DNA of 64,000 bases from Nematostella vectensis (taxonomy: Eukaryota; Cnidaria; Anthozoa; Actiniaria; Edwardsiidae). The stretch spans positions 5,579,501 to 5,643,500 of the forward strand of contig NC_064035.1 in assembly GCF_932526225.1 (NCBI RefSeq), given 5' to 3'. The notes beneath the pieces were generated by a model, which did no database searches, was not told the origin of the DNA, and saw only the letters and a list, made by a program, of their open reading frames with translations. Below are positions 1-32,295 of the stretch, one piece after another. The number at the start of each line of letters is the position of its first letter. Position 1 is the first letter of the stretch. The position numbers and the translations under genes are program-made.

Positions 1-452
1 ATCTCCGGCCACACCAAGATCTCAGAACTAGAAATAGTCATAATTTTAAATATTATCAAGAAAAAGCTACAAAGAATAAGTATTTTTATTCTTTTTTCCC
101 CCGAACGATAAGACATTGGAACACTTTACCTAATGAACTTGTCGAGCTAGGCTCAATCGAACATTTTAAGCGTGACCTCGAAATCTATCTTAATAATAAT
201 AAGAATTGAATTTTAATTTTATAATTTTATTTCTATATATTATTGAATTGTATTATTGAATTTTCTTTACATTATTTAATATTTTATATATTCTATATAT
301 ACTTAGTACCTATCCATGTATATATGTATATATTTTTATTTACTTATCTCCTTATTTATTTATTTATATGTAAATACTTTTATTTAAGGTTGGTGTGATA
401 TCGCAAGATTTTTTACCGACTAAATAAATGTAGATGTAGATGTAGATGTAGA
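1..452 (+). mobile_element. 3' end of a CR1/L2-like non-LTR retrotransposon
   Basis: An open frame runs from base 3 to a TGA at 207-209. It reads as the C-terminal tail of a LINE reverse-transcriptase protein, with the typical stretch SFFPRTIRHWNTLPNELVE followed by a short helix and an Asn-rich end. An AT-rich 3' UTR follows, ending in a (TGTAGA)n microsatellite at about 428-452, the kind of tail seen on CR1/L2-type elements. The rest of the element lies off the left edge or is truncated. Clade assignment is by pattern only. Confidence 0.75.
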
Positions 453-453
453 C

Positions 454-830
454 TTTAATAAAAACATACAGCAGGCAACTCGACAGTACAGCAGGTAAAT
501 CGTTATGCACTTGGAATATCGTATTCGTCGTTGTTTAATGTTCACTTTTTGGTACTTATACGTGATTTACTTTAATAAAAACGTATAGCAGGCAACTCGA
601 CAGTACAGTAGGTAACTCGCTATGCACTGGGAATCTAGATTTCTGAGTGAAATAACAGTACAAAACCTTTGAAATACGACAAAACAAAACATTTAACAAC
701 TACGAATACGATATTCCCAGTGCATAACGAGTTAGCTTCTGTACTGTCGAGTTTCCTGCTATATGTTTTTATTAAAGTAAATCACGTACAAATGCCAAAA
801 AGTGAAGCTTGAATAACGACAAATACGATA
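454..830. repeat. Foldback element (long inverted repeat with an extra direct half-copy)
   Basis: About 517-643 is an imperfect reverse complement of about 704-830. Shared blocks include TTTAATAAAAAC, the stretch around CAACTCGACAGTACAG, and TATGCACTGGGAAT. A further direct copy of the inner part lies at about 454-530. The arms are about 125 bp with a spacer of about 60 bp. There is no coding capacity. It looks like a non-autonomous foldback/MITE, and it directly abuts the LINE tail. Confidence 0.75.
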
Positions 831-1354
831 AAGTTTGTTACACAAACTTCCGTTGTGTAACAACAACAACAAGTGAGTGAAGATGACTTGTTTGGGTATG
901 CTAAACCGCACACAGATATCAAATACGATGTACATATTGACTTTGCATTTTAAACATCATCGCAGATGTAAACTATCAAATCTTGTTACACGCAACGTGA
1001 AGGCAAAACACGAAATGAAGTGAACTGTAGAATCAATCACACGAACCAGGTAACACTGACTTGCGCGATTAAATGCAGTCTCGCACGTGGGATTGACAAT
1101 GCTAGCAAATGTTGTCTGACCCGCACGGGTCAATTGCGGTATAATGGCTCGGCCTAACGATAATGTTTCAAGAGGCTTGGGGGGACAATAGGCAAGATAA
1201 ACGCAATAAGCGTGGGGCATGTTTTATTTTTTTCTCAGTTTCGATAATACTAGACGGTATAAAAAGAATTATTTTATTATAAATTATGAATTGGGTTAAT
1301 AGCAGTTGTGTGTGTGTGTGATGAAGAGATAGGTATTCAAGACAACAAAAGTAC

Positions 1355-2031
1355 CTGCAATTTGGCGGCGGATCTAACGTTATCCCAGCAAGTTCTCTTT
1401 GTATTCTGCAGAAAACACCAATACTAACATGAACTATAATATAAGTCTAGCGACGAACGAAGCGGAACTGTGGATTAAAAGATCCCAAGGGAAAAAACCC
1501 TAATTGAAATGGTGCGAGGTTCTTTCAAAGACCACTCAAACTTCACGCTCATCTTTCGGTTGGTTTTCTGAGGCGCATCTCATTCCTATCTTGTGAACGG
1601 TAGAGTTTCCTCGAAAATGACGGCAGAACATAGTATTATTGCTCGCGGGAGTAGCGTAGAAGGAGCGCATCATTTGAAAGTAAAACACGCCATTTAAATG
1701 AAGTATGCAAATGAACTTCCGTCAATCGTGAGTTTGTCATCGACGGGATCGTGTTTCCGAATCTTTGTCCAGGTCTCGAGCCTCGTGCTTAGAACCCTGG
1801 CTCATACCGACCAAGACTTCCCCTACGGTTAGAATATACCTAATATATTTCACGGCTCGGTCTATGGCTAAACCATTAAAAATTTAAGCAGTCCGGTGAA
1901 TACCTCTTTGCGGCCGTAGATAAAGTCTTGGGGCTCTTTGCAATGGTTGAACCCCGTGGCTCTCTCTTAGGAGTTCTCTGCGAACTCTCGGCTTCACAGC
2001 TCTGCGGTTGCCCTGGCTGAGGCTCCGACAT
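1355..2031 (-). CDS. UBE2E-like ubiquitin-conjugating enzyme, second paralogue (first two coding exons only)
   Basis: Coding exon 1 runs from an ATG at 2031 to 1904 (128 nt). It encodes a Ser/Pro-rich N-terminal extension beginning MSEPQPGQPQ and ending LSTAAK, followed by a GT donor. Exon 2 (1405-1355, 51 nt) begins after TTCTGCAG and encodes RIQRELAGITLDPPPNC, the first helix and strand of the E2 fold, ending in a GT donor. Lengths and phases (2, 2) are the same as in the complete neighbour gene: exon 2 is 51 nt in both. The exon with the SAGPKGD block was not found down to base 1. The matching intron of the neighbour is 1.76 kb, so the gene may simply continue off the left edge; alternatively it was cut by the LINE/foldback insertions. 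Its ATG is 1.7 kb beyond the stop of the neighbour, in the same orientation. Confidence 0.8.
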
Positions 2032-3185
2032 CCTTGGATCTTAGGACACAAGGCAATACATTCTATTGTAGCCCAACAGGGGTTAGTTTTAAAAGCCGAA
2101 GCAATAGATGCGTGACTAGGGTTTGAGATTTCTCCACTTGACTCCATCTATACTCTTTTCTATTTCAGCTTCAGAATTAGAAATCTACCCTTGAAAGCTT
2201 GCAATGGAAGCTAGGCTACAGGTTTGCGAAGTTAATAACCTATATCTACATAACACAAGGGAGTTCGAGTCTTCAAAGAGAGCAGAACAGAGCCAAGATA
2301 TTGTACTCAAACTCCCAGCATCCATGATGAAACTGATAATTATCAGAGTCGAATTGGAATTACCTGGTTACTGGCCCGGCCGTTTTGATTGCGTTGTAAT
2401 AGTATGGATAAGGTATACTGGTAGACACGGAATGGTTAAAGTAGAATGATACAAGCGCTTCAGTCTTTACCCGTCAGATGAGAGACGTTTGTCCAAACGT
2501 GGTAGGGACCGCTGGCGCTATGTCTTGACGATTCAGATGTCGCTTGTGACGTCAGCTGCCGTCTTTTGGGTTGATGAGATAAGCAAATAATGATACGACG
2601 TACTGGGGTTTGGAGAGACAAGAAATAGACTCCCCTCGACTTGTTACAATTTGCGTAGTATGTGTTTTAGCCATTTAAAGAGTACCTAGATGTTTTGGAA
2701 GTAATACAAAATCAACCATCTAAACGGTAAATAAAACCGTAGTGATATCCTTAACAATGACTTCAATAAAGAAACTAATTATCATGATTTTGTACACATG
2801 TAGCAGGTGTAAGAACTGTTTGGACAAAACTCGCTGTTATTTGACATTTTCAAGGTTTAGTATGGCCTCTATGGTCGTTTCTGCCCTCTGAGATGCTTTA
2901 AAGGATAGTTAAAGCAAGAAGTCTTAACTTTAGGGGAAAGGAAATCAAATAGCCAGTTGTGAATGGACGGGGAGCTTTTCGAAACTCACGTATGGACTGA
3001 CAACTCATACTAAACGGATAGCAGCAATAATTGAGTTTCGTTTAATGCATCAGAATATGCAATACATTTATCACAGTAAATACATATATAGAATATATTC
3101 TCTCTTGTTAGCCCTTCAGAAACTTTGCGAACTCACTAAGCATAAACGCAACAAAGATTTAAAAAATCGAATATTTACAAAAACT

Positions 3186-3221
<36 letters not shown>

Positions 3222-3710
3222 TGTTTCCAGGGGCAAAATCACCCGTCTTACACCCTTACATTACATTTGCTTTCACGAGTAAAAAGCCTTGACTATCCAC
3301 ATTTAGAAACATTTGAAAACCATTTCAACAGTTTCTTCAATTACGCTTAATGTACAAGTACATGTAAATGTTTCTTAGCTTTTTAGGGGGTTCGAAAATT
3401 ACCACAAAAGCGATGCATCTTGGATATATTGAAATTGTCCCTCAAAGGACATAGAACATAGGGCATAGAACGAAAAAAAAAACTTGTTACTGTACAGAAT
3501 ACTTTCTACGTGTACTTTACTTGTATCTACTTCTTTCTCCGCGAGGAAACATTATCATAGTCTTTGAAAATTAAAAGACAACTTAATTACTCTGCTTGGC
3601 GATACGAGGCGCCCTGTGGCGGATCAGCGGGAATAGACTGGGGAGCAGTGTCCTCCACCTATCATCCCGTAATGATTTATAAGTCCGATGAGCGAAGGAA
3701 GATGACCATG
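2032..3710. other. Intergenic region between the two UBE2E-like genes
   Basis: No coding exon was recognised here on either strand. It presumably holds the 3' UTR of the upstream gene and the promoter of the downstream paralogue. It contains an (AT)n microsatellite at about 3189-3219. Confidence 0.5.
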
Positions 3711-8064
<4,354 letters not shown>

Positions 8065-11055
8065 CTGAAAGAAGCTTTCCCTGGCTGCAAACTACAGACG
8101 GTCGGAGTGGTTCAAGGATCAGTGCTAGGGTAATAGGATACACAAGAAGATCAGGATCGATACGGTCATATATCAAAAGGGAATAGCTTCAATAGAGTAA
8201 CATTCAAATCTTGCTTTCTTTTCTACCTACATCTATCCCAAACCTAAGCTAGCAGCCTGTATACTGTAGCTAGCAGGCAGTGCCGTATATTAATTACAAT
8301 CACAGACCAAAGGGGATTGAACTTAGAGGGGCGGCACAAGATGGCGGATCTCCAGACCAAAGGAGAGTGGCTTGTAAGATTCACCAAGCGCCAGTTGAAT
8401 CTGAGACTCCTCTTAACGCCAAAAATTTATACCTACAAGAAGAAGAGGACAAGATGTTTCTCCTGAGGCAGACAGTAGTTCGATCCCGCTCTTTTTCTAG
8501 CAATAATTCAAGCTCCAAGTTAAGAGTTGACTTTGCTTGGTCGCTCGGCACTGAAGGCCAACTGGTCGCTGCTTGTCACCAGTCCGTCAGCGATTTAATG
8601 ACCGACATATCACCGACGACACAATTGATAAATGTGAGAAGAATTTGCCTGCTCCGCCAATCAGGTGGGCTCTTTGGCAGATTATCTACCCAGTAAGTGG
8701 CTCTCTCGTGGTGAGAGGCTGTTAGACTTATATTCTTTTAGGTTTTCTCTACAAAAGAAGGAGTAACCATTATTGATGGAATTTCTATTGAGCAGTGAAA
8801 GAAAGAATCGAACCGGAACCAAGCGCGAACGAGGACATGGTTATGTATTCACTTTATGATCTGTCTACGTAAGACTTGAAATTCATAACTGATGCGACAC
8901 TTTGATCCCATACACCACGGCTCTATTGTAAATTCAGTCCCCTTCCCTCTCCCCATGAAAGCACGGCCTGTTCATATACATGAATAGGTTCCAACTTCAT
9001 CGATTCTGGGGGCGCGTAAAACTAAAGGATGTTAATTGAAAAAATGTGGTTTAGTGGTGAGATGATCAAATCACTTCGCAACGGAACTACTGCCTCGATA
9101 CCATCTTCCCTCCGTCAATCTTTACTTAGAGTGAAACGATAGAGTGAAATCCATCTACCGCACTGACAAAGAAAGCAAATCAAAGGAAGAGTTTACTTGA
9201 TGCAAGGCTGGTCTGAGAAACCAGACGTATAAAACCCATTTCTTCTTTATCCATCTCACTTCTTAATACATCGGTAGCCTTCTCAGCAGCACTTCTAGTC
9301 ATACTATTACTAGTCGCTTTGCAAGGAAAGGGGTTTTAAAATTAAAGCATTCTTGACGGGTGTACCTCAGTAGGAATTCAATACGAGTTACGCTAAAGTT
9401 TGACTAACGTTTTATAACTTAATTATAGCGAAGTAATTATCTCTTGCTTGTGTTTAAGCCTGTGGTGGTAGAGGGACTCGAATAGATCAAGAGGGACCAT
9501 TATAATTATTATCTTTGATTAAAAACACATCACGCATTTTCCATGTAACAGATCATTCCAACCGCTGGAATTATCGTAGGCTATCATTATAAGCCTATGA
9601 TTGTCAAATATATATTGGCAATTTCAGTTTTTTATCTCTTCAAACCAAACCAGGGCCTCTTTTTAACTCTGCAGTAAGCGTCTAATATAATACACTGATA
9701 CATAATCATATAAATCGAGACTTTTTGTTTACAAGAGAAACGGTCTGACTTGGTATCACCTATTGTACCAAAGCTACTGGTGAAATTTGTATGTAAAGGT
9801 GTGAAATTAAAAAGTTAATATCAAGTGTTGTATAAAATCCAACCCAGATCTGCCGTGGCATGTTTTTCACTTATATTATAATGTGTTTTCCAAAAAAAAA
9901 ATAGATAATTGAATTATTTATAGCGTGAGTTCTGATCATCTATGAGTACTATAATGTCGTTGAGAATCCCGGCAAAGCGGTATTTGTGAGTTTACACAAG
10001 CGATAACTATGGTCAATATTATGGCTCGACTCCATGCTCGATGCGCCCCGCACCAAGTGGCTTCTCCAGCTGTCAAGTGGTTCCCGCGTGACGTCACAAT
10101 AATAATAATAATCATCGAGCCGCAAACCAAACAAAGAAATAAAATATCAACCCCGCTGGGATTACAAAATCCGTTTTTGTTGTTCTTCAACCAAGGTAGC
10201 CTTACATGTAAATGGTCGTTAAACTGCCGGCTGCCGGTGTTTTTTCACAAAAGATGTCCTTGTAGTGAGATGTCATTCGCGTGTCAGCCTGAAGCACACT
10301 ATTAATCACACTGCTCCTCAGCATCAGACTTCATGTGATTGCAGTATTCAGACCTTTATATGGCCTCTGTATGGTCAGAGTTGCCCTTGGCATTGTTGCG
10401 AACACTCAAGAATTCAACTCAAGAATCCCTTTATTTTTCGGAATCCGGATATTTTTCACCAAAGCAACGAAGAGGAATGTAAATTAGTGGTAGTTAACCT
10501 GTGTTTTTTTTTTCATATTCCGGATATTTTAAAGGTAAAAGACACACACAAGTAGGTGTGAAACAATGGTATTTACAAACCGGTGGAATTTCAGTACGGG
10601 GCACTAAAATATCCATTACGGGACGGCAGGGGACTTCCAAATATGCTTTGACAGATAGTGATGGACTCGAACCCGAAACAATAAAAAAATCCAAGATAAA
10701 TCGGAAAAAAGAAATTATAATTATACTACATATTTTTATTTTATAAAGTCATGTTCTCATAACCTGGAAAGTTTTTTCTTTTTTTTTTCTTACTGGTACC
10801 TTGGGTTCTAGAGCCTCCTCTCGTCCAAAGACGCTCGTCGCGGCATTTTGGCTGATCTTCACTGGACGATAGAAATCTGGAGGCTCTGGTAACCAGGGTA
10901 CTGGATTCCAACCAGTTCTAGAACAACCGCAAAATCGAATTAATCGGAAAACTTTATGTGATTTGAATATATTTCACCTAATTTCCTATATATTTTTTTC
11001 CTTTATGAATTTATGAGACTTTTTATTATGATAATGATGACTCTAACTTCCTAAC
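8065..11055. other. Intergenic region upstream of UBE2E and left of the duplication
   Basis: It should hold the UBE2E promoter and any 5' UTR exon. Plus-strand open frames around 8280-8700 are weak. One starts in a good context at about 8340 (ACAAGATGGCGG) and runs about 41 codons (MADLQTKGEW...), but I recognise nothing in it. The rest is AT-rich with short homopolymers and an (ATA)n stretch near 10100. Only the small MITE at about 10796-10901 is a definable element. Confidence 0.4.
10796..10901. repeat. Small MITE with GGTAC...GAGCCTCC terminal inverted repeats
   Basis: The left end GGTACCTTGGG...AGAGCCTCC is mirrored by the right end GGAGGCTCTGG...CCAGGGTAC, giving a roughly 106 bp element. 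Related ends (ACCCTGGTTCCAGAGTCTCC and GGAGCCTCAGGAACCAGG) bound a longer copy at 25511-25650, so this is a family and not a chance hairpin. No coding capacity. Confidence 0.6.
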
Positions 11056-12568
11056 GATCGAGGTGCTTACTCTGTGAGAGCGCGTCTTTGAAATAAGAGA
11101 AAGAAGTCTTCGTACTTACTCGGCCATACTGCGCTTCTGTCATGAAATTTTAAGTTCCGTGAAATGGTTTTCGAGGACATCTTTCTATGTATGACGTGGT
11201 TTGATGTCTTTCTTTTGCCCTTTTATTGTTATCGGATTACGCAACGCATGATTCTGAGGTTTTACAGAGAAAGACCTAAAATAAATAAAAAAAGTTGCAT
11301 GCGGCAAAAACTCTTGACGCGTGCGGCGAATAAACGACAATATTTTATATATGGCCTTAATCAACGCGATTCATAATCACTGTTTACATGAATAAGCGCC
11401 TCGGCCAATTTGTCCGATTGTCCTAGAAAGTGCAAAGCAGCTAATACAATACAGCTACTTCCATAAGTTTTGCGAAGTGGGAGCGTTTGGAAATAGGGGA
11501 AAGTGAATAGAGTCGACCAAACCTTAGCAAACAGGGGGAATGGCCAGGGGATGGGTCTTTCGCAAAAATGTCACATATGCTCGTTTTATTCCTTGGGGTA
11601 CAAACAATGTCCCAAGTGCTTGCAATGGTGAATTGTGTTGAGGTGACGTGGTGCCTTAGAAAGACCACAGCGTCCCTCGACTGCCACATCCCGCGTGCGT
11701 GCCTTGTAGACCGACCAAAACAATACAAATCAATGAGGCATAATATCTTTTAAGATATTAAAATAATCCTAATTTATTAATGTTGAAAGCTGGACTCCCT
11801 GGAGAGTTACAATAATAACAGATAGATTATAACAATAGATTTTGACAAATCTGCAAGTGCTAAAAACTCAGCTCTCCGCTAAGAAACTTTTTGGATTGCT
11901 TTCGATTTACGGACACCTTATCGCTTTCAGACTCTGTATTCATTCTCCTTCGTAATTGTACACTTTCTAGTGAGCGAATTCGGCTTTGTAGGTTTTTTTT
12001 TAAGTTTACAATACATTTCCGCCCATTCTACTATATCGAGATATCCCAAAGTTTTTGGGGCGGATAACTTTGAGGGAAATGGGATATGTACAAGAAGCGT
12101 TGTGGCAAAGGGGTAACCCAAAACTACCTCAGAGTGACAAACGTACAAAATGACTTGTGTTTTGAATACCGTTTTATTGTGCTGGACTCTATAGCGACAA
12201 GCAAATATTGCAGCCGGCCCACTGAGTAGGGTGATACTTTGTGTAAGATGATCTTGGGCGTCTGTCCCGCCCCTATGTAGGACCACGACGGACGGGCTGA
12301 TCACGAGAAGGTACAGTAACGAACTACCATTTGTTACTTGAGGGTAGGAATTAAATATAGTAAAAAGCAAGTCAAAATATTGAAATTGAAATTTTGAACA
12401 AGCAAACGAGATACCAGAGGAAAAAATACCAAGTAGCTCAACGGGTTGCGAAAAGCAAAGCTCCGTAACTTTCGCCACCCAGATTGTACTAATTCAATGA
12501 CAATACCTATTAACTTTATACCCAGCAGAATGCAGAAATAAAGCGAAGAACTTATCTCTACAACCGTC

Positions 12569-12576
12569 TATAAATA
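12569..12576 (+). promoter_or_regulatory. Candidate TATA box of astacin gene A
   Basis: TATAAATA lies about 270 bp before the start codon and is conserved at the equivalent place in copy B (38990-38997). It is an inference from motif and position only; no transcription start can be seen. Confidence 0.3.
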
Positions 12577-12837
12577 ATAGGCGAGTTTACAATGCCGTAG
12601 TTTACTACGTCGTAGTTTTAGAGTACGCAGAAGAGGAATGGCTTGGGGGAGAGGGGGGGTTTAAACCTTTAAATGGGTGAAATCTAAAGAAGTGGTTATC
12701 GTTTTTCTGCAGTACCCCTTTTTTAAGGTATCCGTGCCTCGTAATTTTATGCAGTGATATCGGATCTTTTGTTGCTCGCGATGGGTATTTCGAATGGATG
12801 CATTTTGTACTTAAAGATTAAACGCTACGAAGGCACG

Positions 12838-28308
<15,471 letters not shown>

Positions 28309-28528
28309 GTCACGTGACCCAAAAGCATACCACATGACTTAGATGTACGTTACTTGCCCCTAAACAGGCACCGCTGAGGGGGAGGGGCTGAGGTATTGTC
28401 GCCCCCCTACTTTTCAACATACTCCGCGGTCCCTGCTAAAGAAAGGTACGTCACGTGACTCTGAAGGGTGGTACGTCACGTGAATCTTTACGGTCCAACT
28501 CATGTGACTTTTCGCGAACTACCGTTTC

Positions 28529-28571
28529 ATCTCTACAAGCCTGTTTCGTGGTTGCCCACTAATCAGGAGAT
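28529..28571 (-). ncRNA. Hammerhead ribozyme-like motif (minimal, Penelope type), probably inactive
   Basis: Read on the minus strand: stem I strand ATCTC, core CTGATTA, stem II GTGG-GCAA-CCAC, core GAAA, a very short stem III (last A of GAAA plus CA pairing with TGT around GGCT), cleavage triplet GTA, then stem I strand GAGAT. All three stems and both core boxes are present in the right order. The core should be CUGANGA; here position 8 (G) is U, a residue important for catalysis, so activity is doubtful. The short stem III agrees with the minimal hammerheads described in Penelope-like elements. Confidence 0.7.
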
Positions 28572-30000
28572 TTATTAAGAATATATTACTACCATAACTT
28601 ATATACTATCTATGTATAAAAATAGGGCGCGAATTTTGAATGGCTGTTATAATAAAATTGAATAGTTCAGCTGTTGCATAACAAGGCTTTGTTCCTGTGG
28701 CGGCACGAAGACACTAGCTCGTTGCGCTTGTTTAAAGTTGATAGCTTGGGTTGGCGGATAATGATAAGATAAGATAATGATATGATCTGTGTTTAGCGTG
28801 TCGGAATGAGGCGGTGTGATTTCTATATCTTGTCTTGAATTCGTTCTCGGTTAGTCCTACGTAGGTTTCGGAGGTGTTGTTGTCCTTTCTTGTTACAGTA
28901 GCTTGGTAGATAACAAATGATTGGAGGCAGTTTCCGTCAAGGGGGCACGCGTTCTTTTGTCTGCAGTTGCATGTTTTGTTATTGGCGGTGGCAAGTGAGG
29001 TAGGGGCGTCTTCGGTTGTCATTGGTGAGGCGATTATGCGTTTGTTGTGGCTGTCAATTATCTGCTTGGTGTTGCTCATGCAGCTATAACTGATTTTGAT
29101 TGTGTTCCGTTTGAAGATTTTTCTGAGTTTGTGGTCTTTAGAGAAGTGCTTGTCTATGAGTGAGAGGAATCTGTGGCCGATGTTGGTGCTTGTGTTCTTG
29201 CTAAAAGGGGGGTTGTACCAGATTATGTTGTTGCGCTGGCGGTTCTTGCGTTTGCTTGTGGTGTTTGGTTCGTAGTGCAGCGTGTAGTTATATCCACTTT
29301 CGTCGAGTGCTTTCTGGTATGGCGGGGCGGCTTGGTCGAAGGTTTCTTTGTCTGATCATAGTGTAGATAAGCGTTTGTTGATACTGGCAGGGATATTCTT
29401 TGTGATGGTAGGTGGGTGGTTGCTCTCGCGGTGGACGTACTTTAGTGGGGCGTTCGGTTTGGTGAAAGGCTGGTAGGTGTTGCGGTTCAGGTCGAATGTG
29501 ACATCTAGGAAGTTGACTACTCGTTTGTTGGCTTCTATGGTAATTCGCAGTCCGTTGTTGTTGAAGATGCGGCATAGTTCTTTCTTGATACTTTCTGTGT
29601 TTTTAGGTGTGGCGCTTGTGATGGCTAGTCCGTCGTCGCGGTAGAGTCCTACGTTGATGTTAAGGTCTTGGAGTTGGGAGAGGAGGAAGTTGCCTACAAG
29701 TTCGCATGTTTCAGCGCCGTCGTAGCTTCCCATCGTCACGTCGAATGTCGAGTTGCCTTTTTTGTGCCAGGGTGTTTGGTTGTGAACTAGGATAGAGTTT
29801 TTGGCGTAGGTTATGATTTTTTTTTCTTCAGCGGTGATGCAGTCGTAGTCAGCGGCGAAGTCGAGGGCTTTGTTTAGGAGTTCTTGGCTGATGGATGGGT
29901 AGAATTCCACTATGGATGCTGTCTTGTTTTTTGTTGATGTGAACCAGTCGATTACGGCTTTAGTGCTTTTCCATTGGTGCTGTTTATTAGAGGAAAGCAA
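28529..30000 (-). mobile_element. Penelope-like retroelement, 5'-truncated and decayed
   Basis: The minus-strand frame from 30000 to 29356 reads as a Penelope-type reverse transcriptase: VEFYPSIS (motif A region), GSYDGAETCELVGNFLL, and YRDDGLAIT (catalytic motif C). A TGA at 29358-29356 interrupts a frame that otherwise continues to the GIY-YIG module at 29079-28732. That module shows CNCRQKNACPLDGNC and TYVGLTENEFKTRYRNH. In motif A the expected Asp before IVEFYPS is Ser, so the RT would be inactive even without the stop. The end of the GIY-YIG domain is also frameshifted. The 3' flank carries a hammerhead-like fold, a hallmark of this group. Confidence 0.85.
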
Positions 30001-31026
30001 AGCTATGTCGTCAGCTAAGCCTCAGTCGTTGAGCTTAGTTGTGAACTTCCATCTTCATATTCACCATTTTCGCCTCTTCTAACTGTTCTTCGCAATACCC
30101 ACTCCGTCTCCAACAAGGACAAAAAACCTGACATATAACAACCATGTTTAAGGGTGTACTGACATTTGTTGCTAAGGAAAATTGGATATAGCATAAAAGC
30201 CAAGGATATAGCATATTTGCCAAGTTGACCACCACAAGTGTGCTGACTATTATGATGACGTTACCACGTGACGTCATAGATACAGATTTAAGCAAATATT
30301 TCATGTAAAATTGCTCGAAAACAAATATTGAATAGGTTTTATGTATCTTGATGGATGGGCACAGCATGCGTTTTAGAAATGATTGAGTACAGAGGCTCAT
30401 AAGTAGGGGCAATCATCTGTATTAGATAGGTGTCACGGCGTTTCCTATGATCAGGCTATTTTTAGACGCACGGATTAGCCAATCAGATGACAGGCGGGAA
30501 AATTTGACTTTGTCTCAAGGAATCCAAAATGGCGGTCGAGAAGGGGGAAAACGACGCTTGCTTTTCAAAGTCTTCCTACATCGTCATATGCCTCCTAATT
30601 TCTGAACCCTTTTAGCCACAGAGCAAAAAACATTTTCTCACTAGCTTGGACTATTTATTTCTCCATAAGTGGACTCACGAGTCCAGACCTGGGACTCTCT
30701 TTGCGCTCGACATTCAGGTCTGGACTATTCTTGCTCTCGCAAAGCAATAAATTCGGAAATAAGTGATCATTTGTTTCTATCTCGAAATTCTCCCGCTGAG
30801 AGGCCATATTATCATTCATAAGGTGTTTGATACTGCTAGTTAACTAACAATAGTGTAAGAAGTAACATACCGAAGTTTATGTCTTGTTTTTTTAAACCAG
30901 CTCTTCAAAACTGTAAGTAATTGTGTTTGTAAATATAAGAAAGAATTTAGTCTGATGCGCATAAATATCAACACTCATGACCTGCCCTGGACTCAACTTG
31001 CCCTGATATGGTAAGAAATTGTAAAT

Positions 31027-32295
31027 CAAAAGGCAAGGCCCTTGCCAAGTCGTGGATAATAAAATGATAATTTGGGACAAAAGCTTGGTTTTGGTGCATT
31101 TATTTTTAACACACTTTAGGGTTAAATGGTATGTATGGACCAAACTAATAAATTTCTTGGCTTTGTGTGGTTTTATTTATACATAGGGTATTTTGTCTCA
31201 GACAAGTGTAAACAATGGTACTACTGTGATGTTGAAATAACTGCTCCAGGTACAGGCCCGTAGTCAGGGGGGTTTCGGGGGGTACAGACGAACCCCTCCA
31301 CCCAGCTTGAAGGTCTGCTCAGAGCAAACAAAAATAACGTTTGGCTGGAGATATAGCGTGAACATCAATATGTCTTTAAAATGACTATAAAAATCTTAAT
31401 TATCTTTATTAGTATAGCTATATGTTAAAAAGTACCCTATTAATAACATGCCTAATGTAATAAGGCGAGGAGAGGGGTATACCGGGAATTTGGTACGCTA
31501 ACATGGAAAAAACGAACCACCCCGCTCAAAATCCTGGCTACGGGATAGGTAAGTCAATGCCCATCTGATTGATTCCCTGGGGGCAACCAGTCGACCCAGA
31601 TACCATTGATGGAAAGGGGCCCTCTTGCCCTCATTGGGTGATTTTGCTTACAGACATTTAAAAAACTGATTCCTGCTCTTGGCAAACGAAGTTCAGTCTA
31701 GAAATATTATTCATGGAGACATTGGAAACAACGCTATTCGTAGCGAAGAACGGATAAATTCCGAAGCTTAAATTATAAGATCAAGAATGCGTTGGAGCTA
31801 ATTCAGCAAGCATGCAAGAAGAAATAAACAAAGAATTTGGTGCACAGCCAGCAGTAGTAGAGGGGAAGTGGAAATGGCTTACCGTGGCGTTTCGTAAGTC
31901 TGCTGACAACATGATATATCTTGAAAGTTGAACTGATAACGAACGGACTTTGAAGCGAAACCTTACATTCAGATAGCTATTTATCGAATGTGGCTCGATT
32001 TTTAATTGGCAAGAAAGGCAGGAATGACGTTAAATCATAGTCTTAACATTCAAAGAATTCAACTACGGCCGCCATGTTTTTTTTTTAAATGGTTTGGAAA
32101 ACCGCTGACAATTCGCGGGCTTTTTCGCTAAAACGTTTGATTTGATTGGCCAAGTGTTGTGATATTAGAAGAGTCATGATTGGCTATGGGTTACACTTGA
32201 GTCGACGATAAGTTAAGCTATTAGCCATTAGCGAGTGACACAACCCCGCTACCGCAAAAAGTCCTGAATAGCTTTGCTATCCACGACTTTAAAAA
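31027..32295. mobile_element. Element nested in the left arm of the 4.4 kb element
   Basis: The left arm is interrupted after AAGAAATTGTAA and resumes at AATTTCCATGTAAAAG; the right arm is continuous at this point. The inserted DNA has the inverted sequence AAGTCGTGGATA near both ends. No protein is recognisable. A further small element is nested inside it. Confidence 0.55.
31254..31547. repeat. MITE with CAGGCCCGTA terminal inverted repeats, doubly nested
   Basis: Left end CAGGCCCGTAGTCAGG, right end CCTGGCTACGGG; about 290 bp, no frame. Another member of the family is at 40936-41254 in copy B. Confidence 0.6.

Noticed and set aside
8280..8696. 138-codon plus-strand open frame near the UBE2E promoter
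   Set aside because: Low-complexity composition, no domain, overlaps likely promoter and 5' UTR region.
11441..11728. 95-codon minus-strand frame also present in copy B (37286-37573)
   Set aside because: Conservation is explained by the recent duplication; no domain, no splice or promoter evidence.
11927..12478. 183-codon minus-strand open frame upstream of gene A
   Set aside because: In copy B the same DNA is broken and locally duplicated without frame preservation; no recognisable domain.
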